Assembly: GCA_016867395.1 (NCBI GenBank) | Contig: VGJS01000001.1 | Span: 1 to 64,000 of the forward strand | Length of the DNA stretch: 64,000 bases | Direction: 5' to 3' | From: Candidatus Handelsmanbacteria bacterium | GTDB lineage: Bacteria; Latescibacterota; UBA2968; UBA8231 | Part shown: piece after piece, positions 44,972 through 53,685 of the stretch | How positions within the stretch are numbered: the first letter of the stretch is position 1 | How the letters are laid out: the number at the start of each line of letters is the position of its first letter | Notes under the pieces: generated by a model | Told to the model about the DNA's origin: nothing | The model's input: the letters and a program-made list of their open reading frames with translations, nothing else | Database searches by the model: none | Position numbers and translations under genes: made by a program

Positions 44972-46368
44972 CCCCAGAGATGGAAAAGCGTCAGGGCGAT
45001 GGTGAAGTACACCAACAGCGACAGGCCGTCGTTTAGGGTGGTGATCAGCGGCCCAGATGCCACCGCCGGGTCCACCCCTACCCGGCGAAACAGGAAGGGG
45101 AGTAGCGCCCCCAGCAAGGAGGCCAGGGTGATGGAGGAAAACATCGCCAGCCCCACGCAGCCGCCCAACAGCCATTGGCCGGTCCACAGCCGGGCCACCC
45201 CGAGGATCAACACCCCCAGGATAAGCCCGATGCTCATGGCCACCCGCAGCTCGCGCCAGATATTTGACCACAGCGCCCTGGCCTTGATATGGCCGGTGGC
45301 CAGGCTACGCACTGTTACCGTCGAGGTCTGCACCCCGGTGTTGCCGCCCATGCCGGCTATGCCGGGCATGAAAATCAGCAACATGCTGCTGGCCGCCACG
45401 ATCTCCTGGTGGAAGCCGTCGATTACCGCCCCGGAAAATATGCTCCCCCCCAGGCAGAATAGGAGCCAGGGAAGGCGGCGGCGCAGCACCCCGGCAATCG
45501 AGCGGGCCTCCAACTCCGTGGCGCTGGTGCCGGCCAGGCCGTAGATGTCCTCGGTGGCCTCGCGGTTGATCACGTCCACCACGTCGTCTACCGTCACCTG
45601 GCCCACCAGCCGGCCCTCCCCGTCAACCACCGGCAGGGCCACCAGGTCGTAGTCGGCAAAGAGCCGGGCGATTTCCTCCTGGTCCATGTCGGCCCGCACC
45701 GAGATGCATTCCCGCTTGGTCAACTCGCTGATCAGGGTGTCCTGCGAGGCCAGCAGCAGGCGCTTGATCGGCGCGGTGCCCAGCAGCCGCTCCCCTTCGT
45801 CTACCACGTAGACGTAGAAGATGTGCTCCTCGTCGGTCAATTCGCGCAGGTGGGCGATGGCGCTGGCCACGTCCATGTCCTCCTGCACCGCCACCAGGCA
45901 CGAGGTCATCAGGCCGCCGCCGGTGTCCTCGGGGTGGGACATCAGCTCGCGGACCTCCGCGACCTCCTCCCCCTCCATTAGTTCGAGCACCCGCTCGCTG
46001 TGCTCCTTGGGAAGGTCGCCCAGGATGTCGGCTGCATCGTCGGGGGCCATCTCCTCGACCAGGTCCGAAAGCACCTCGTGGTCGAGACTTTCGGCGACGT
46101 TCAGCAGGGAGGAGGTATCCAGCTCCGCCAGCATCCGGGCGGCCAGGGGCTTGGCGATGAGGGGCAGGAGGCGCTGCTGGTCCTCGTTTCCCAGGTGGCG
46201 GAACAGGTCGGCCAGGTCGGCGGGGTGCTGGTTGTTGAGCACAAGGCGCAGGGTGGCCAAATCGCCGGCCTCCAATGACTCGCGGGCGGTATGCAGCAGG
46301 ATCTCGCGCCGGCCCTGAAGGCTGCCGATCTCCATGATCTCGTCCTGGGAGCTGGATTCCTCACTCAT
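44968..46368 (-). CDS. mgtE: Magnesium transporter MgtE
   Basis: 466 residues: N-terminal MgtE superhelical domain (about 20-135), two CBS domains (about 140-265; LPVVDGEGRLVGQVTVDDVVD, split after GQVT), and five membrane helices with the conserved pore segment MPGIAGMGGNTGVQTSTV. It imports Mg2+ and is gated by Mg2+ binding to the CBS part. ATG at 46368 is preceded by a G-rich stretch and an inverted repeat; no strong ribosome-binding site. I see no M-box riboswitch. Confidence 0.93.
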   Translation of the reverse strand: MSEESSSQDEIMEIGSLQGRREILLHTARESLEAGDLATLRLVLNNQHPADLADLFRHLGNEDQQRLLPLIAKPLAARMLAELDTSSLLNVAESLDHEVLSDLVEEMAPDDAADILGDLPKEHSERVLELMEGEEVAEVRELMSHPEDTGGGLMTSCLVAVQEDMDVASAIAHLRELTDEEHIFYVYVVDEGERLLGTAPIKRLLLASQDTLISELTKRECISVRADMDQEEIARLFADYDLVALPVVDGEGRLVGQVTVDDVVDVINREATEDIYGLAGTSATELEARSIAGVLRRRLPWLLFCLGGSIFSGAVIDGFHQEIVAASSMLLIFMPGIAGMGGNTGVQTSTVTVRSLATGHIKARALWSNIWRELRVAMSIGLILGVLILGVARLWTGQWLLGGCVGLAMFSSITLASLLGALLPFLFRRVGVDPAVASGPLITTLNDGLSLLVYFTIALTLFHLWG

Positions 46369-46379
46369 GGTCGCCCACC

Positions 46380-46397
46380 CTCCGCGCCGGCGCGGAG
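46380..46397. repeat. 18-base palindrome just upstream of mgtE
   Basis: CTCCGCGCC/GGCGCGGAG, perfect, 11 bases before the mgtE start. It could be an operator or an RNA hairpin in the leader; no evidence for either. Confidence 0.5.
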
Positions 46398-46434
46398 CAA
46401 ACAATACACTGGACCTGGAGCGGTGTTGTTTACT

Positions 46435-46463
46435 AAAATACTCATGGACTTGGTCCGGTTCAA
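46435..46463 (-). promoter_or_regulatory. Candidate promoter for mgtE
   Basis: On the minus strand TTGAAC (46458-46463), 17-base spacer, TATTTT (46435-46440). Four of six matches in each box. Confidence 0.4.
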
Positions 46464-46529
46464 TTTGGTGCACCGGTGACGCGGTAATTCCTGGAGGCTT
46501 TCCCCGAAACATAGCAGAGGATCCCGGCC

Positions 46530-47109
46530 ATGGCCAACCCCGTCCCTCCCACCGGCCGGCGGCGGTGCCCCTGACCGACGAGTAGTGGCAGCTGCTGCCG
46601 CACCGGGTCCGCGAAACCTTCCGCGCCCTGTGCCGCAGCAGGACCAACTCCGGAAACAACTGGCCGAATCCTATCTCGACGGGAACCTGCAGGCATTATT
46701 CGACGAGACCTCGTCGGTGCCTCTACGGGTCCCCATCGCGACCAACCAGAAGTTCCTGGTGGCCGACGATTCGGCTCTCATCCGCAAGCTCGTCCGCACC
46801 CTCACCGACCGATCCGGGGGTCAGCTCCGGCAAGCTGAGGACGGCGCCGAGGCCCTGCGCCTGGTTTAGGAGAACAAGATCGACCTCTTGATTCTCGACA
46901 TTAACATGCCCAAGGTGACCGGTCTGCAGGTGCTTCAGACCCTGCGAGCCCACGGCCGTTTCCGCAACCTGCCCGTGGTGATACTCACCACCTCCAGCAA
47001 TCGCCGCGACGTGGCGCAAGCCATCGCCGGCAAGGTCCAGGCCTATCTGCTTAAGGACAACCGCGAAGATTTGGCCAGCAAACTGTTGCAGGTGCTCCAG
47101 GCCCCGTGA
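46530..47109 (+). pseudogene. Response regulator (receiver domain), disrupted
   Basis: The receiver domain is clear: FLVADDSALIRKLVRTL, then a TAG at 46867-46869, then in the same frame NKIDLLILDINMPKVTG (phospho-acceptor Asp), VVILTTSSNRR and AYLLKDN. All catalytic residues survive. The N-terminal extension is readable only by joining frames: LTDE, TAG at 46583-46585, WQLLPHRVRETFRALC, frameshift, QDQLRKQLAESYLDGNL. Both amber codons are one C-to-T change from CAG. Restored length about 190 residues. Confidence 0.7.
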
Positions 47110-47158
47110 GCCAGGGCCCGTTATTGCGCGGGCGTGGGCCCGCCGTGGAACCCGGCCC

Positions 47159-47995
47159 TTGATCTGGCTCGTGCCCGGCCTCCTGCTCTCCTTTGGTTTC
47201 GGCCAGCTTTTCAAACTCGCCCAGCGTCGCGGCTGTTATGCCCCGGCGGTGGTGTCCGCCAACTACCTCACCACCGCCCTTTTGTTGTTGTTCTACCACC
47301 TCCTCGCCGGGCGGCTGGACCCCGCGCCCCTGGCACTCGAGGTGGGGGTGTTCACCGGCATCACCTTCATCGGGGCAATGCTGCTAATGACCCGCGGCCT
47401 CGAGTTTGTGGCGGTGGGGGCAGTACTCACCTCCTTCCGCCTCGCCATCCTCATCCCGATCTGGGCCTCGGTATATCTTTGGGGCGAGTCCCTCAGCCCG
47501 GTGCAGTTCGGAGGCATCGCCCTGTCGCTGGTGGCGCTGGTGCTGATGACCCGGGGCGGCACCAGCGGCGGCCACCTTTCCCCCCTCCTCAGTCTGGGGC
47601 TCCTGCTGCTCATCTTCCTGGCTCAGGGCATCGCCTTCTGCGGCATGCGCTGGGTCCACTACGCCGGGCTCGATCCGCATTTCCTGCAGGTCCTGCTTTT
47701 CATCACCTTGACTGCTGGCATCCTGGGGGTGTTGTTCATGGGCTGGCAGCGCCGCCGGCCCCGCCGCCAGGACCTGCTGATGGGTGTGGGGATCGGGCTG
47801 TACAACCTGGTCACCTTGTCCGTCAACCTCGTCGCCCTGAGCCAGGTCCCGGGCACCTTGTACTTCCCCCTTCAGGGTTGTGCGGTGGTGCTGCTCGACA
47901 ACCTGTGCGCCCAATTCTGGTGGCGCGAGACCCTCTCCCGGCCTGCCCTGGCCGGCGCGGTGCTGGGGGTGTTGGCGATGTTGCTCGTGCTCTGA
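47159..47995 (+). CDS. DMT-superfamily (EamA-like) membrane transporter
   Basis: 278 residues with about ten hydrophobic segments in two halves (VVSANYLTTALLLLFYHL and ILIPIWASVYLWGESLSP in the first, MGVGIGLYNLVTLSVNLVAL in the second). It resembles EamA-type metabolite exporters. The start is TTG at 47159 if the first helix is included; GTG at 47171 is also possible. It lies 49 bases after the response regulator remnant and 24 bases before the SDR gene. Confidence 0.7.
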   Translation: MIWLVPGLLLSFGFGQLFKLAQRRGCYAPAVVSANYLTTALLLLFYHLLAGRLDPAPLALEVGVFTGITFIGAMLLMTRGLEFVAVGAVLTSFRLAILIPIWASVYLWGESLSPVQFGGIALSLVALVLMTRGGTSGGHLSPLLSLGLLLLIFLAQGIAFCGMRWVHYAGLDPHFLQVLLFITLTAGILGVLFMGWQRRRPRRQDLLMGVGIGLYNLVTLSVNLVALSQVPGTLYFPLQGCAVVLLDNLCAQFWWRETLSRPALAGAVLGVLAMLLVL

Positions 47996-48019
47996 AACCC
48001 TATCGCAGGAGGAGGAGAA

Positions 48020-48754
48020 ATGGCAGGGAAGTTGGCGGGCAAGACCGCCCTGATCACCGGCGGCGGCCGTGGCATCGGCCGGGCCATCGCACTGGGGTTT
48101 TCGCGCGAGGGTGCGCGGGTGGCCGTCGCCGACCTGGACCCGGACACCGCCAGCCAGACGGCGGCCGACCTGCCGATCCCAGGGCTGGGACTGCGCCTCG
48201 ATGTGACGCAAAAGACCCAGGTCCAAGAGACGGTGGCGAGGGTGTTGGCCGAGTTCGGGCAGCTCGACATCCTGGTCAACAACGCTGGGTACGTCACCTA
48301 CTCGACCTTTGAGGAGTGCAGCGAGGAGACCTGGCACCTGATTCTCGACATCAACCTCAAGGGCACCTTCCTGTGCAGCCAGGCGGTGGTCCCGCACATG
48401 AAGGGACGGGGCCAGGGGGTCATCATCAATCTCAGTTCGCTGGCGGCGAAGACCGGCGGCCTGGCCGCCGGTCCGCCCTATGCGGCGGCAAAGGCCGGGG
48501 TCTCCTCCCTGACGATCGGGCTGGCCCGCTACCTGGCCCCGCACCGGGTGCGGGTCAACGGCATCGCCCCGGGGGTCATCGACACGGCCATGACCCGCTC
48601 GCCGCAGCACGACAAGATGGCCACCACCATTCCCCTGGGAGAGAAGGGCCAGCCCGAGGACGTGGCCAACGCGGCGCTTTTCCTGGCCTGCGAGGACAGC
48701 CGGCACATTACCGGCGAGATCCTCGATGTCAACGGCGGGCTCTTTATGGACTGA
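48020..48754 (+). CDS. Short-chain dehydrogenase/reductase
   Basis: 244 residues, a classical SDR. The cofactor motif GGGRGIG is at about 14-20, NNAG follows, and the catalytic Ser-Tyr-Lys appear in INLSSLAAKTGG and GPPYAAAKAG. The acidic residue after beta-2 (ADLD) suggests NAD+. C-terminal DVNGGLFMD is typical. AGGAGGAG precedes the ATG. Substrate unknown. Confidence 0.92.
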   Translation: MAGKLAGKTALITGGGRGIGRAIALGFSREGARVAVADLDPDTASQTAADLPIPGLGLRLDVTQKTQVQETVARVLAEFGQLDILVNNAGYVTYSTFEECSEETWHLILDINLKGTFLCSQAVVPHMKGRGQGVIINLSSLAAKTGGLAAGPPYAAAKAGVSSLTIGLARYLAPHRVRVNGIAPGVIDTAMTRSPQHDKMATTIPLGEKGQPEDVANAALFLACEDSRHITGEILDVNGGLFMD

Positions 48755-48757
48755 GGA

Positions 48758-49060
48758 TTATGGGTGGATGCTGACCTGCAGGCACAGGCCGGCCGGTTTC
48801 AGCTTGGCCAACAGCAAATCCAGCTCGGTGCGGTCCAAGGCGCCGGTGAGGATGAGCGGCAGTTGATCGTTGAGGAGCTGGAAAGTGGGCAGCAGTGCGC
48901 CCACGCCGGGCCCGGCCGGCAAGTCGAGGCTCACCTGCACCGCGCGCAGGCCCCGCACCGCGAGGAGCACCGGGGCGATCATCTAAATGAACACGGAATG
49001 GGTGTGCATCAGCGGGTAATCACAGCTGCCTCAGAATGGCCCTATACTCAACAGCGGGGC
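48758..49060 (-). pseudogene. C-terminal remnant of a URO-D-like methyltransferase
   Basis: In one frame: CDYPLMHTHSVFI, a TAG at 48983-48985, then IAPVLLAVRGLRAVQVSLDL, GPGVGALLPTFQ, LILTGALDRTELDLLL and AKLKPAGLCLQVSIHP. This resembles the C-terminal end of uroporphyrinogen-decarboxylase-superfamily proteins. Upstream, EYRAILRQL lies in a different frame, so a frameshift is likely too. The rest of the gene is gone. The family assignment is tentative. Confidence 0.4.
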
Positions 49061-49305
49061 GGCGACGGCCGTCCAGTCCCAAAAGGCCAGGTGGCGATCG
49101 CGCAGTCTTTTTGGTACCTCTCCGGGTCTTGCCGTGGGTCCTCTTCCGGAAGAGGTCTAAGGTTACTTCAAACGCCGAAAGCCCGTTGCCGTCAAAATCG
49201 CGCCGGATCGCCGTCCGATCTGAGGCGTCTAAGGCTGCCGGTGGCTTGACCCGCCCCCGCCTGCCCCCTAGTTTGCTCGTCACCCCAACAGCGAAAGGCC
49301 CAGCG
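49061..49305. other. Intergenic DNA upstream of rfbA
   Basis: About 245 bases without a convincing gene. It holds the promoter candidate at 49246-49274; the remainder shows nothing I can name. Confidence 0.5.
49246..49274 (+). promoter_or_regulatory. Candidate promoter for rfbA
   Basis: TTGACC at 49246-49251, 17-base spacer, TAGTTT at 49269-49274. Good -35 and weak -10, 31 bases before the ATG. Confidence 0.4.
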
Positions 49306-50187
49306 ATGAAGGGTATCATCCTTGCCGGCGGCGCCGGCTCCCGTCTCTACCCTCTCACCCGGATCGTCTGCAAACAACTCCTCCCCGTGTACGACAAACC
49401 GATGATCTGTTACCCCCTGTCGATCCTGATGCTGGGTGGCATCCGTGAGATCTGCATCGTCTCCACCCCGCGGGACCTGCCCCTCTTCGAGGCCTTTCTG
49501 GGCGACGGCGCGGAACTCGGCCTGAGGTTCTCCTACGTGGTCCAGGTAAAACCCGAGGGGATCGCGCAGGCCTTCCTGCTCGCCAAGGATTTCATCGGCG
49601 GGGACGCGGCCACCCTGATCCTGGGCGACAATGTTTTCTATGGGGATTACTTCTACAACGAGGAGGGTTTCGCGCGGACGGTCCGGGAGTTCAAGGAGGG
49701 GGGCCTGATCTTTGGATATTACGTTAGCAACCCGCAGGAATTCGGGGTGCTCGAATTCGATCAGGACTCAAGGGTGATCAGTATCGAGGAAAAACCCAGT
49801 GCACCCAAATCGAACTACGTCGTCCCCGGCCTCTACCTCTACGACCAGCAGGTCCTGGAGATCTGCCAACACCTCCAACCTTCGGCACGGGGCGAGTACG
49901 AGATCACCGACGTCAACCGGACCTATCTCAACCGCGGGCAGCTGCGGGTGCAGCGCCTTGGCCGCGGCATCGCCTGGCTAGATACCGGGACCCCCTCCAG
50001 CCTTCAGGAGGCCAACGCCTTCATCGAGGCGGTGGAACGGCGCCAGGGTCTCAAGATCGCCTGTCTGGAGGAGATCGCGTACCGGCAGGGTTTCGTGGAT
50101 CGAGGGGGGTTCCAGGCATTGACCGCCCGCTTGCCCAAATGCGACTACCGACATTACCTGGAGCGGGCGCTGGTGCAGGTGGGCTAG
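49306..50187 (+). CDS. rfbA: Glucose-1-phosphate thymidylyltransferase
   Basis: RmlA/RfbA makes dTDP-glucose, the first step to dTDP-rhamnose and other deoxysugars of surface polysaccharides. 293 residues. Typical segments: KGIILAGGAGSRLYPLT, KQLLPVYDKPMICYPLS, LILGDNVFYG, SIEEKPSAPKSNYVVPGLY and GRGIAWLDTGTPSSLQEA. The rmlB, C and D genes are not beside it. Confidence 0.95.
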   Translation: MKGIILAGGAGSRLYPLTRIVCKQLLPVYDKPMICYPLSILMLGGIREICIVSTPRDLPLFEAFLGDGAELGLRFSYVVQVKPEGIAQAFLLAKDFIGGDAATLILGDNVFYGDYFYNEEGFARTVREFKEGGLIFGYYVSNPQEFGVLEFDQDSRVISIEEKPSAPKSNYVVPGLYLYDQQVLEICQHLQPSARGEYEITDVNRTYLNRGQLRVQRLGRGIAWLDTGTPSSLQEANAFIEAVERRQGLKIACLEEIAYRQGFVDRGGFQALTARLPKCDYRHYLERALVQVG

Positions 50188-50416
50188 GAGCGGTAGGGAG
50201 CCACCTCTTTGGGCGGCCCCGAGGCGACAGGCACATCCCGGCGCGGGGTCCAAGACACCGGAGCGGGCCTGGCCTTCCTCTTGCTTCGCCGGACGGTGGG
50301 CAGGGCGCCACCGCGCTCGGCCCGCCCGGTGGGCGGCCTGCGTTCGCGGGTACCCCGACCGTGCGCTCTCTGCAGGGGTCGGGACCCAAACGGTTTTTCG
50401 GGTCGGTCTTGCGAAC
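50188..50416. other. Gap between rfbA and trpA
   Basis: 229 GC-rich bases between two convergent genes. Open frames here lack recognisable motifs and I see no clear terminator or RNA. Confidence 0.5.
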
Positions 50417-51193
50417 CTAATTCCGGGCTGCCACCAGTTCCTCCAAAAGGCGCCGGTACTCGGCGCGTCCCCCCTTCTCCCAGGCCTCCAGCAGCGCCGA
50501 ACCGACGATCGCCACGTCCACCCGCCCCTGCAATCGACGCACGTCCTCCCCCTTCGCCAGGCCGAAACCCATACCGATGGGCTGGTCAGTGGCCTGCCGG
50601 CAACGCTGTACGAAGGCGTAGGTCCCGCCGGCCAGATCGGTCCGGCTGCCGGTAACCCCCTTCCGCGCGACGAGGTACACCAAACCTGTCGCGTGTCGGC
50701 CGATCTGCGCCAGGCGCACGTCCGGGTTGGTGGGGGCCATCAACATCACGGGGTGTAACGCGCAACGCTGGCTATGGGTGAAAAGGTCGCCGTATTCCTC
50801 CACCGGTAGGTCCGGCAGGATAAAACCCCGGCCCCCGTTCGCCTGCAACGCCTCGGCAAAGGCCTGATGGCCCAGCCTGAAGACGGTGTTGTAGTACCCC
50901 ATCATCAGCAATGGGAAAGCAAAACTCTGCGAGGCCCGCTGCATGAGCGCGAAGTACTGTTCCAGGCACAACCCCTGGGCCAGTGCCTGCTGGTTGGCGC
51001 GCGCGAAGGTAGGGCCATCGGCCACCGGCTCACTGAAGGGCATTTGCAACTCCACCAGGTCCACCCCGGCGCGGGCCATCTCCTCGAGCATCTCCCAGTT
51101 CGCGTCCAGGGAGGGGCACCCCGCGATGAGATGGGACATCACCAGGATCTTGTGGCCGCCCAGGCGCTGGCGAATGTAGGCATCGAGGGTCAC
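50417..51193 (-). CDS. trpA: Tryptophan synthase alpha chain
   Basis: 258 residues. TrpA releases indole from indole-3-glycerol phosphate and channels it to TrpB. Seen: the catalytic Glu in VDLVELQMPFSEPVADGP, the aspartate in FILPDLPVEE, and the phosphate loops VARKGVTGSRT, MGFGLAKGEDV and AIVGSALLEAW. GTG start at 51193 overlaps the trpB stop by 4 bases. Confidence 0.95.
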   Translation of the reverse strand: MTLDAYIRQRLGGHKILVMSHLIAGCPSLDANWEMLEEMARAGVDLVELQMPFSEPVADGPTFARANQQALAQGLCLEQYFALMQRASQSFAFPLLMMGYYNTVFRLGHQAFAEALQANGGRGFILPDLPVEEYGDLFTHSQRCALHPVMLMAPTNPDVRLAQIGRHATGLVYLVARKGVTGSRTDLAGGTYAFVQRCRQATDQPIGMGFGLAKGEDVRRLQGRVDVAIVGSALLEAWEKGGRAEYRRLLEELVAARN

Positions 51194-52437
51194 GAGCGCG
51201 CCACCTTGTCGCGGAGGAACTGCACCCAATTCTGGTCCTGCAGGGCACTGGCGATGGTAAAAATATCCTTGTCGCCCCGGCCGGAGAGGTTGATCAGGAC
51301 CTGCTGCTCCGGCAGCAACTTCCCCACCTCGCGCAGGGCGCCAGCCACCGCGTGCGTGCTTTCGAGGGCGCCGATGATGCCCTCAGAGCGCATTACCTGT
51401 TTGAGCGCCGCGATGACCTCCTCGTCGGTGGCGGAGGTAAAGCGGACCCGCCCCCGATCGGCCAGGCAGGCCAGGATGGGACTGACCCCGATGTAGTCCA
51501 GACCTGCGGCCACCGAATGGGTCTCCCGCATCTGGCCCTCCTCGTCCTGGAGGAAATAGGTCTTGTACCCTTGGGCCACACCAACTGCGCTGTGCGCCCC
51601 AACCGCCAACCGCACCGCGTGTTCACCCGAAGCGATGCCGTGTCCGCCGGCCTCGACCCCAACCAGTTCGACTGCTGGATCGTCGAGGAAACCCAGGAAG
51701 ATGCCGGTGGCATTGGAGCCGCCGCCGACACATGCGTAGACGCGGTCTGGCAGCCGGCCGGTGAGTGCCAGCATCTGCTCGCGTGCTTCCTGGCCAATGA
51801 GGCGCTGGAAATAGGCCACCAGCTGCGGAAAGGGGTGCGGGCCACAGGCGGTGCCCAGCACGTAGTGGGTCTGGTCCATCGACGCGGCCCAGTCGCGCAG
51901 GCACTCGTTGATGGCGTCCTTGAGCGTCGCCGAGCCATCGGTGACCGGCACAACCGTGGCTCCCAACTGCTCCATCCAGAACACGTTGGGGCGCTGTCGT
52001 TCCACGTCGACCGCGCCCATGTAGATGGTACATTCGAGGCCGAGGCGGGCGGCCATGGTGGCCGTGGCCACCCCGTGCTGGCCGGCCCCGGTTTCGGCAA
52101 TGACCCGCTTCTTGCCCATGCGTTTGACCAAGAGCCCCTGGCCCATGACGTTGTTGATCTTGTGGGCGCCGGTGTGGTTGAGGTCCTCGCGTTTGAGCAG
52201 GATTCTGGCCCCGCCCAGAGCCCGGCTCAGGTTGTCGAGAGGGGTCAAGGGGGTTGGCCGGCAGGAGTAGGTGCCCATCTCGCGAGTATATTCCTGCCAG
52301 AAGGCCGGATCGCGGCGCGCCTGCTCGAAGGCCTCGCGGAGTTCGGCCAGCGTGGCGTGCAGGATCTCGGGCACAAAGGCACCGCCAAAGGAGCCGTAAT
52401 AGCCCGCGTGCCCCGGGGCGAGGATCTCTTCAAGCAT
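51190..52437 (-). CDS. trpB: Tryptophan synthase beta chain
   Basis: 415 residues; TrpB condenses indole with serine using PLP. The Schiff-base lysine is K93 in NHTGAHKINN, the phosphate loop is CVGGGSNATG. N-terminus GYYGSFGGAFVPE is family-typical. It follows rpsA by 3 bases. The other trp genes are outside the window. Confidence 0.96.
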   Translation of the reverse strand: MLEEILAPGHAGYYGSFGGAFVPEILHATLAELREAFEQARRDPAFWQEYTREMGTYSCRPTPLTPLDNLSRALGGARILLKREDLNHTGAHKINNVMGQGLLVKRMGKKRVIAETGAGQHGVATATMAARLGLECTIYMGAVDVERQRPNVFWMEQLGATVVPVTDGSATLKDAINECLRDWAASMDQTHYVLGTACGPHPFPQLVAYFQRLIGQEAREQMLALTGRLPDRVYACVGGGSNATGIFLGFLDDPAVELVGVEAGGHGIASGEHAVRLAVGAHSAVGVAQGYKTYFLQDEEGQMRETHSVAAGLDYIGVSPILACLADRGRVRFTSATDEEVIAALKQVMRSEGIIGALESTHAVAGALREVGKLLPEQQVLINLSGRGDKDIFTIASALQDQNWVQFLRDKVARS

Positions 52438-52440
52438 GGG

Positions 52441-53658
52441 TTACTGGGCCAGGTGAGCCCGGCGCAGCGCCTCGACCAGGGCGTTGCTGGACTGGCCCTG
52501 GGTCTCCTGCTGCTGCCTTTGGCGGAACTCCTTGAGGTCGGCGTCGGCCTCGGCGCTTTCGGCCTGTTTAATAGACAGCCGCATGCGTTTGCGGCGGGCG
52601 TCCAGCTCCAGCACCAGCACCTTGACCTCCTGGCCCAGGGCCAGCACATCGCGGGGATGGGCCACCCTTTTGTCGGCCAGCTCGGAGACGTGGACCAGGC
52701 CCTGCACCTTTCCCTCCAGTTCAACGAAAGCCCCAAAGGTTTCCAGGGCTGCCACCACCCCCTTCACCACGCTGCCCTCCTTGAGCTGCCCCCGGGCCTC
52801 AGACCAGGGGTCCTGCTGCAGAGCCTTAAGCGAGAGGGAGATCCGGGCCTTGCGGCGGTCGTCGAGGTCCTTAACCTTGAGCACCCGCACCTGCACCTCC
52901 TGGCCCTCGTGTAACACCTCCTTGGGATGCCCCACCCGCTCGTGGCTAATCTCGGAGACATGGATCATGCCCTCGACCCCCCCGCCCAGTTCCACAAAGG
53001 CCCCAAAAGCCTCCATGCGGGTCACCTTGCCGCTGATTTGGGCTCCCTCGCCGAGCTGGCCCTTAACCAGGGTGGCCTGTTCCTTTTGGACCTCTTCGAT
53101 TAGGGCCCGGCGAGAGAGCACGATGTTGCGGCCCTGATCGCTGTAGCGGAGGATCTTGAACTGCATGATCTGGTCCTTGAAACCCTGGGCGTCCTCCACG
53201 TAGCGAGTGTCGATCTGGGACAGGGGGCAGAAGGCCCGCACGCCCTGGATGTCCACCCCCAGCCCCCATTTGTTGATGGCCCTGACCTGACCCTCGACTG
53301 GGATGCCCGCCTTGAAAGCCTGGTAGAGCTTGTCCGCAGCTTGGTCGTGCTGGCCGAAGAAGCGGGTTAGCAGGATCTCGGCCTGGTTCTCCACCACGTA
53401 CGCCTCGATGGGGTCGCCCACCGCCAGGCCGGCCTTGCCCTCGGCGTCGAGCAATTCGGCGGTCTTGAGGCGGCCCTCGCTGCGCCCGCCAAAGTCCACG
53501 AAGCTATCCTCCGGGCCGATCTTCACCAGCACCCCCTGCACCTTTGCCCCCGCCGCCACCTCCACCTTGCCTCCAGCACTTTCCTGGGCGAGCAAGCGGG
53601 CGAATTCCCCCCCTTCCTGGGGCGGGGTCTCTGGGTTCTGTTCCGAGGTTTCCGACAC
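52441..53658 (-). CDS. rpsA: Ribosomal protein S1 / S1 RNA-binding protein, four-domain form
   Basis: 405 residues with four S1 domains at about 36-100, 118-180, 205-275 and 292-360 (for example VLVKIGPEDSFVDFGGRSEG, KVTRMEAFGAFVELGGGVEG, VVAALETFGAFVELEGKVQG). E. coli S1 has six; shorter forms with four are found in many phyla. It binds mRNA and helps initiation. Placement directly upstream of trpBA in one transcript is unusual. Confidence 0.88.
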   Translation of the reverse strand: MSETSEQNPETPPQEGGEFARLLAQESAGGKVEVAAGAKVQGVLVKIGPEDSFVDFGGRSEGRLKTAELLDAEGKAGLAVGDPIEAYVVENQAEILLTRFFGQHDQAADKLYQAFKAGIPVEGQVRAINKWGLGVDIQGVRAFCPLSQIDTRYVEDAQGFKDQIMQFKILRYSDQGRNIVLSRRALIEEVQKEQATLVKGQLGEGAQISGKVTRMEAFGAFVELGGGVEGMIHVSEISHERVGHPKEVLHEGQEVQVRVLKVKDLDDRRKARISLSLKALQQDPWSEARGQLKEGSVVKGVVAALETFGAFVELEGKVQGLVHVSELADKRVAHPRDVLALGQEVKVLVLELDARRKRMRLSIKQAESAEADADLKEFRQRQQQETQGQSSNALVEALRRAHLAQ

Positions 53659-53685
53659 GGTTCGACTCCTTTTGACAAAGCTCCT

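Noticed and set aside
46369-46529. M-box magnesium riboswitch before mgtE
   Set aside because: The leader from the candidate promoter is only about 60 bases and shows just one palindrome; an M-box needs about 150 bases of structured RNA.
46530-49009. TAG recoded as glutamine, since several stops look like CAG to TAG
   Set aside because: Intact genes in the window end in TAG (ispG, the binding protein, pstS, the apgM-like gene), and the nucleotidase remnant also has TAA stops and frameshifts. Decay explains all of it better.
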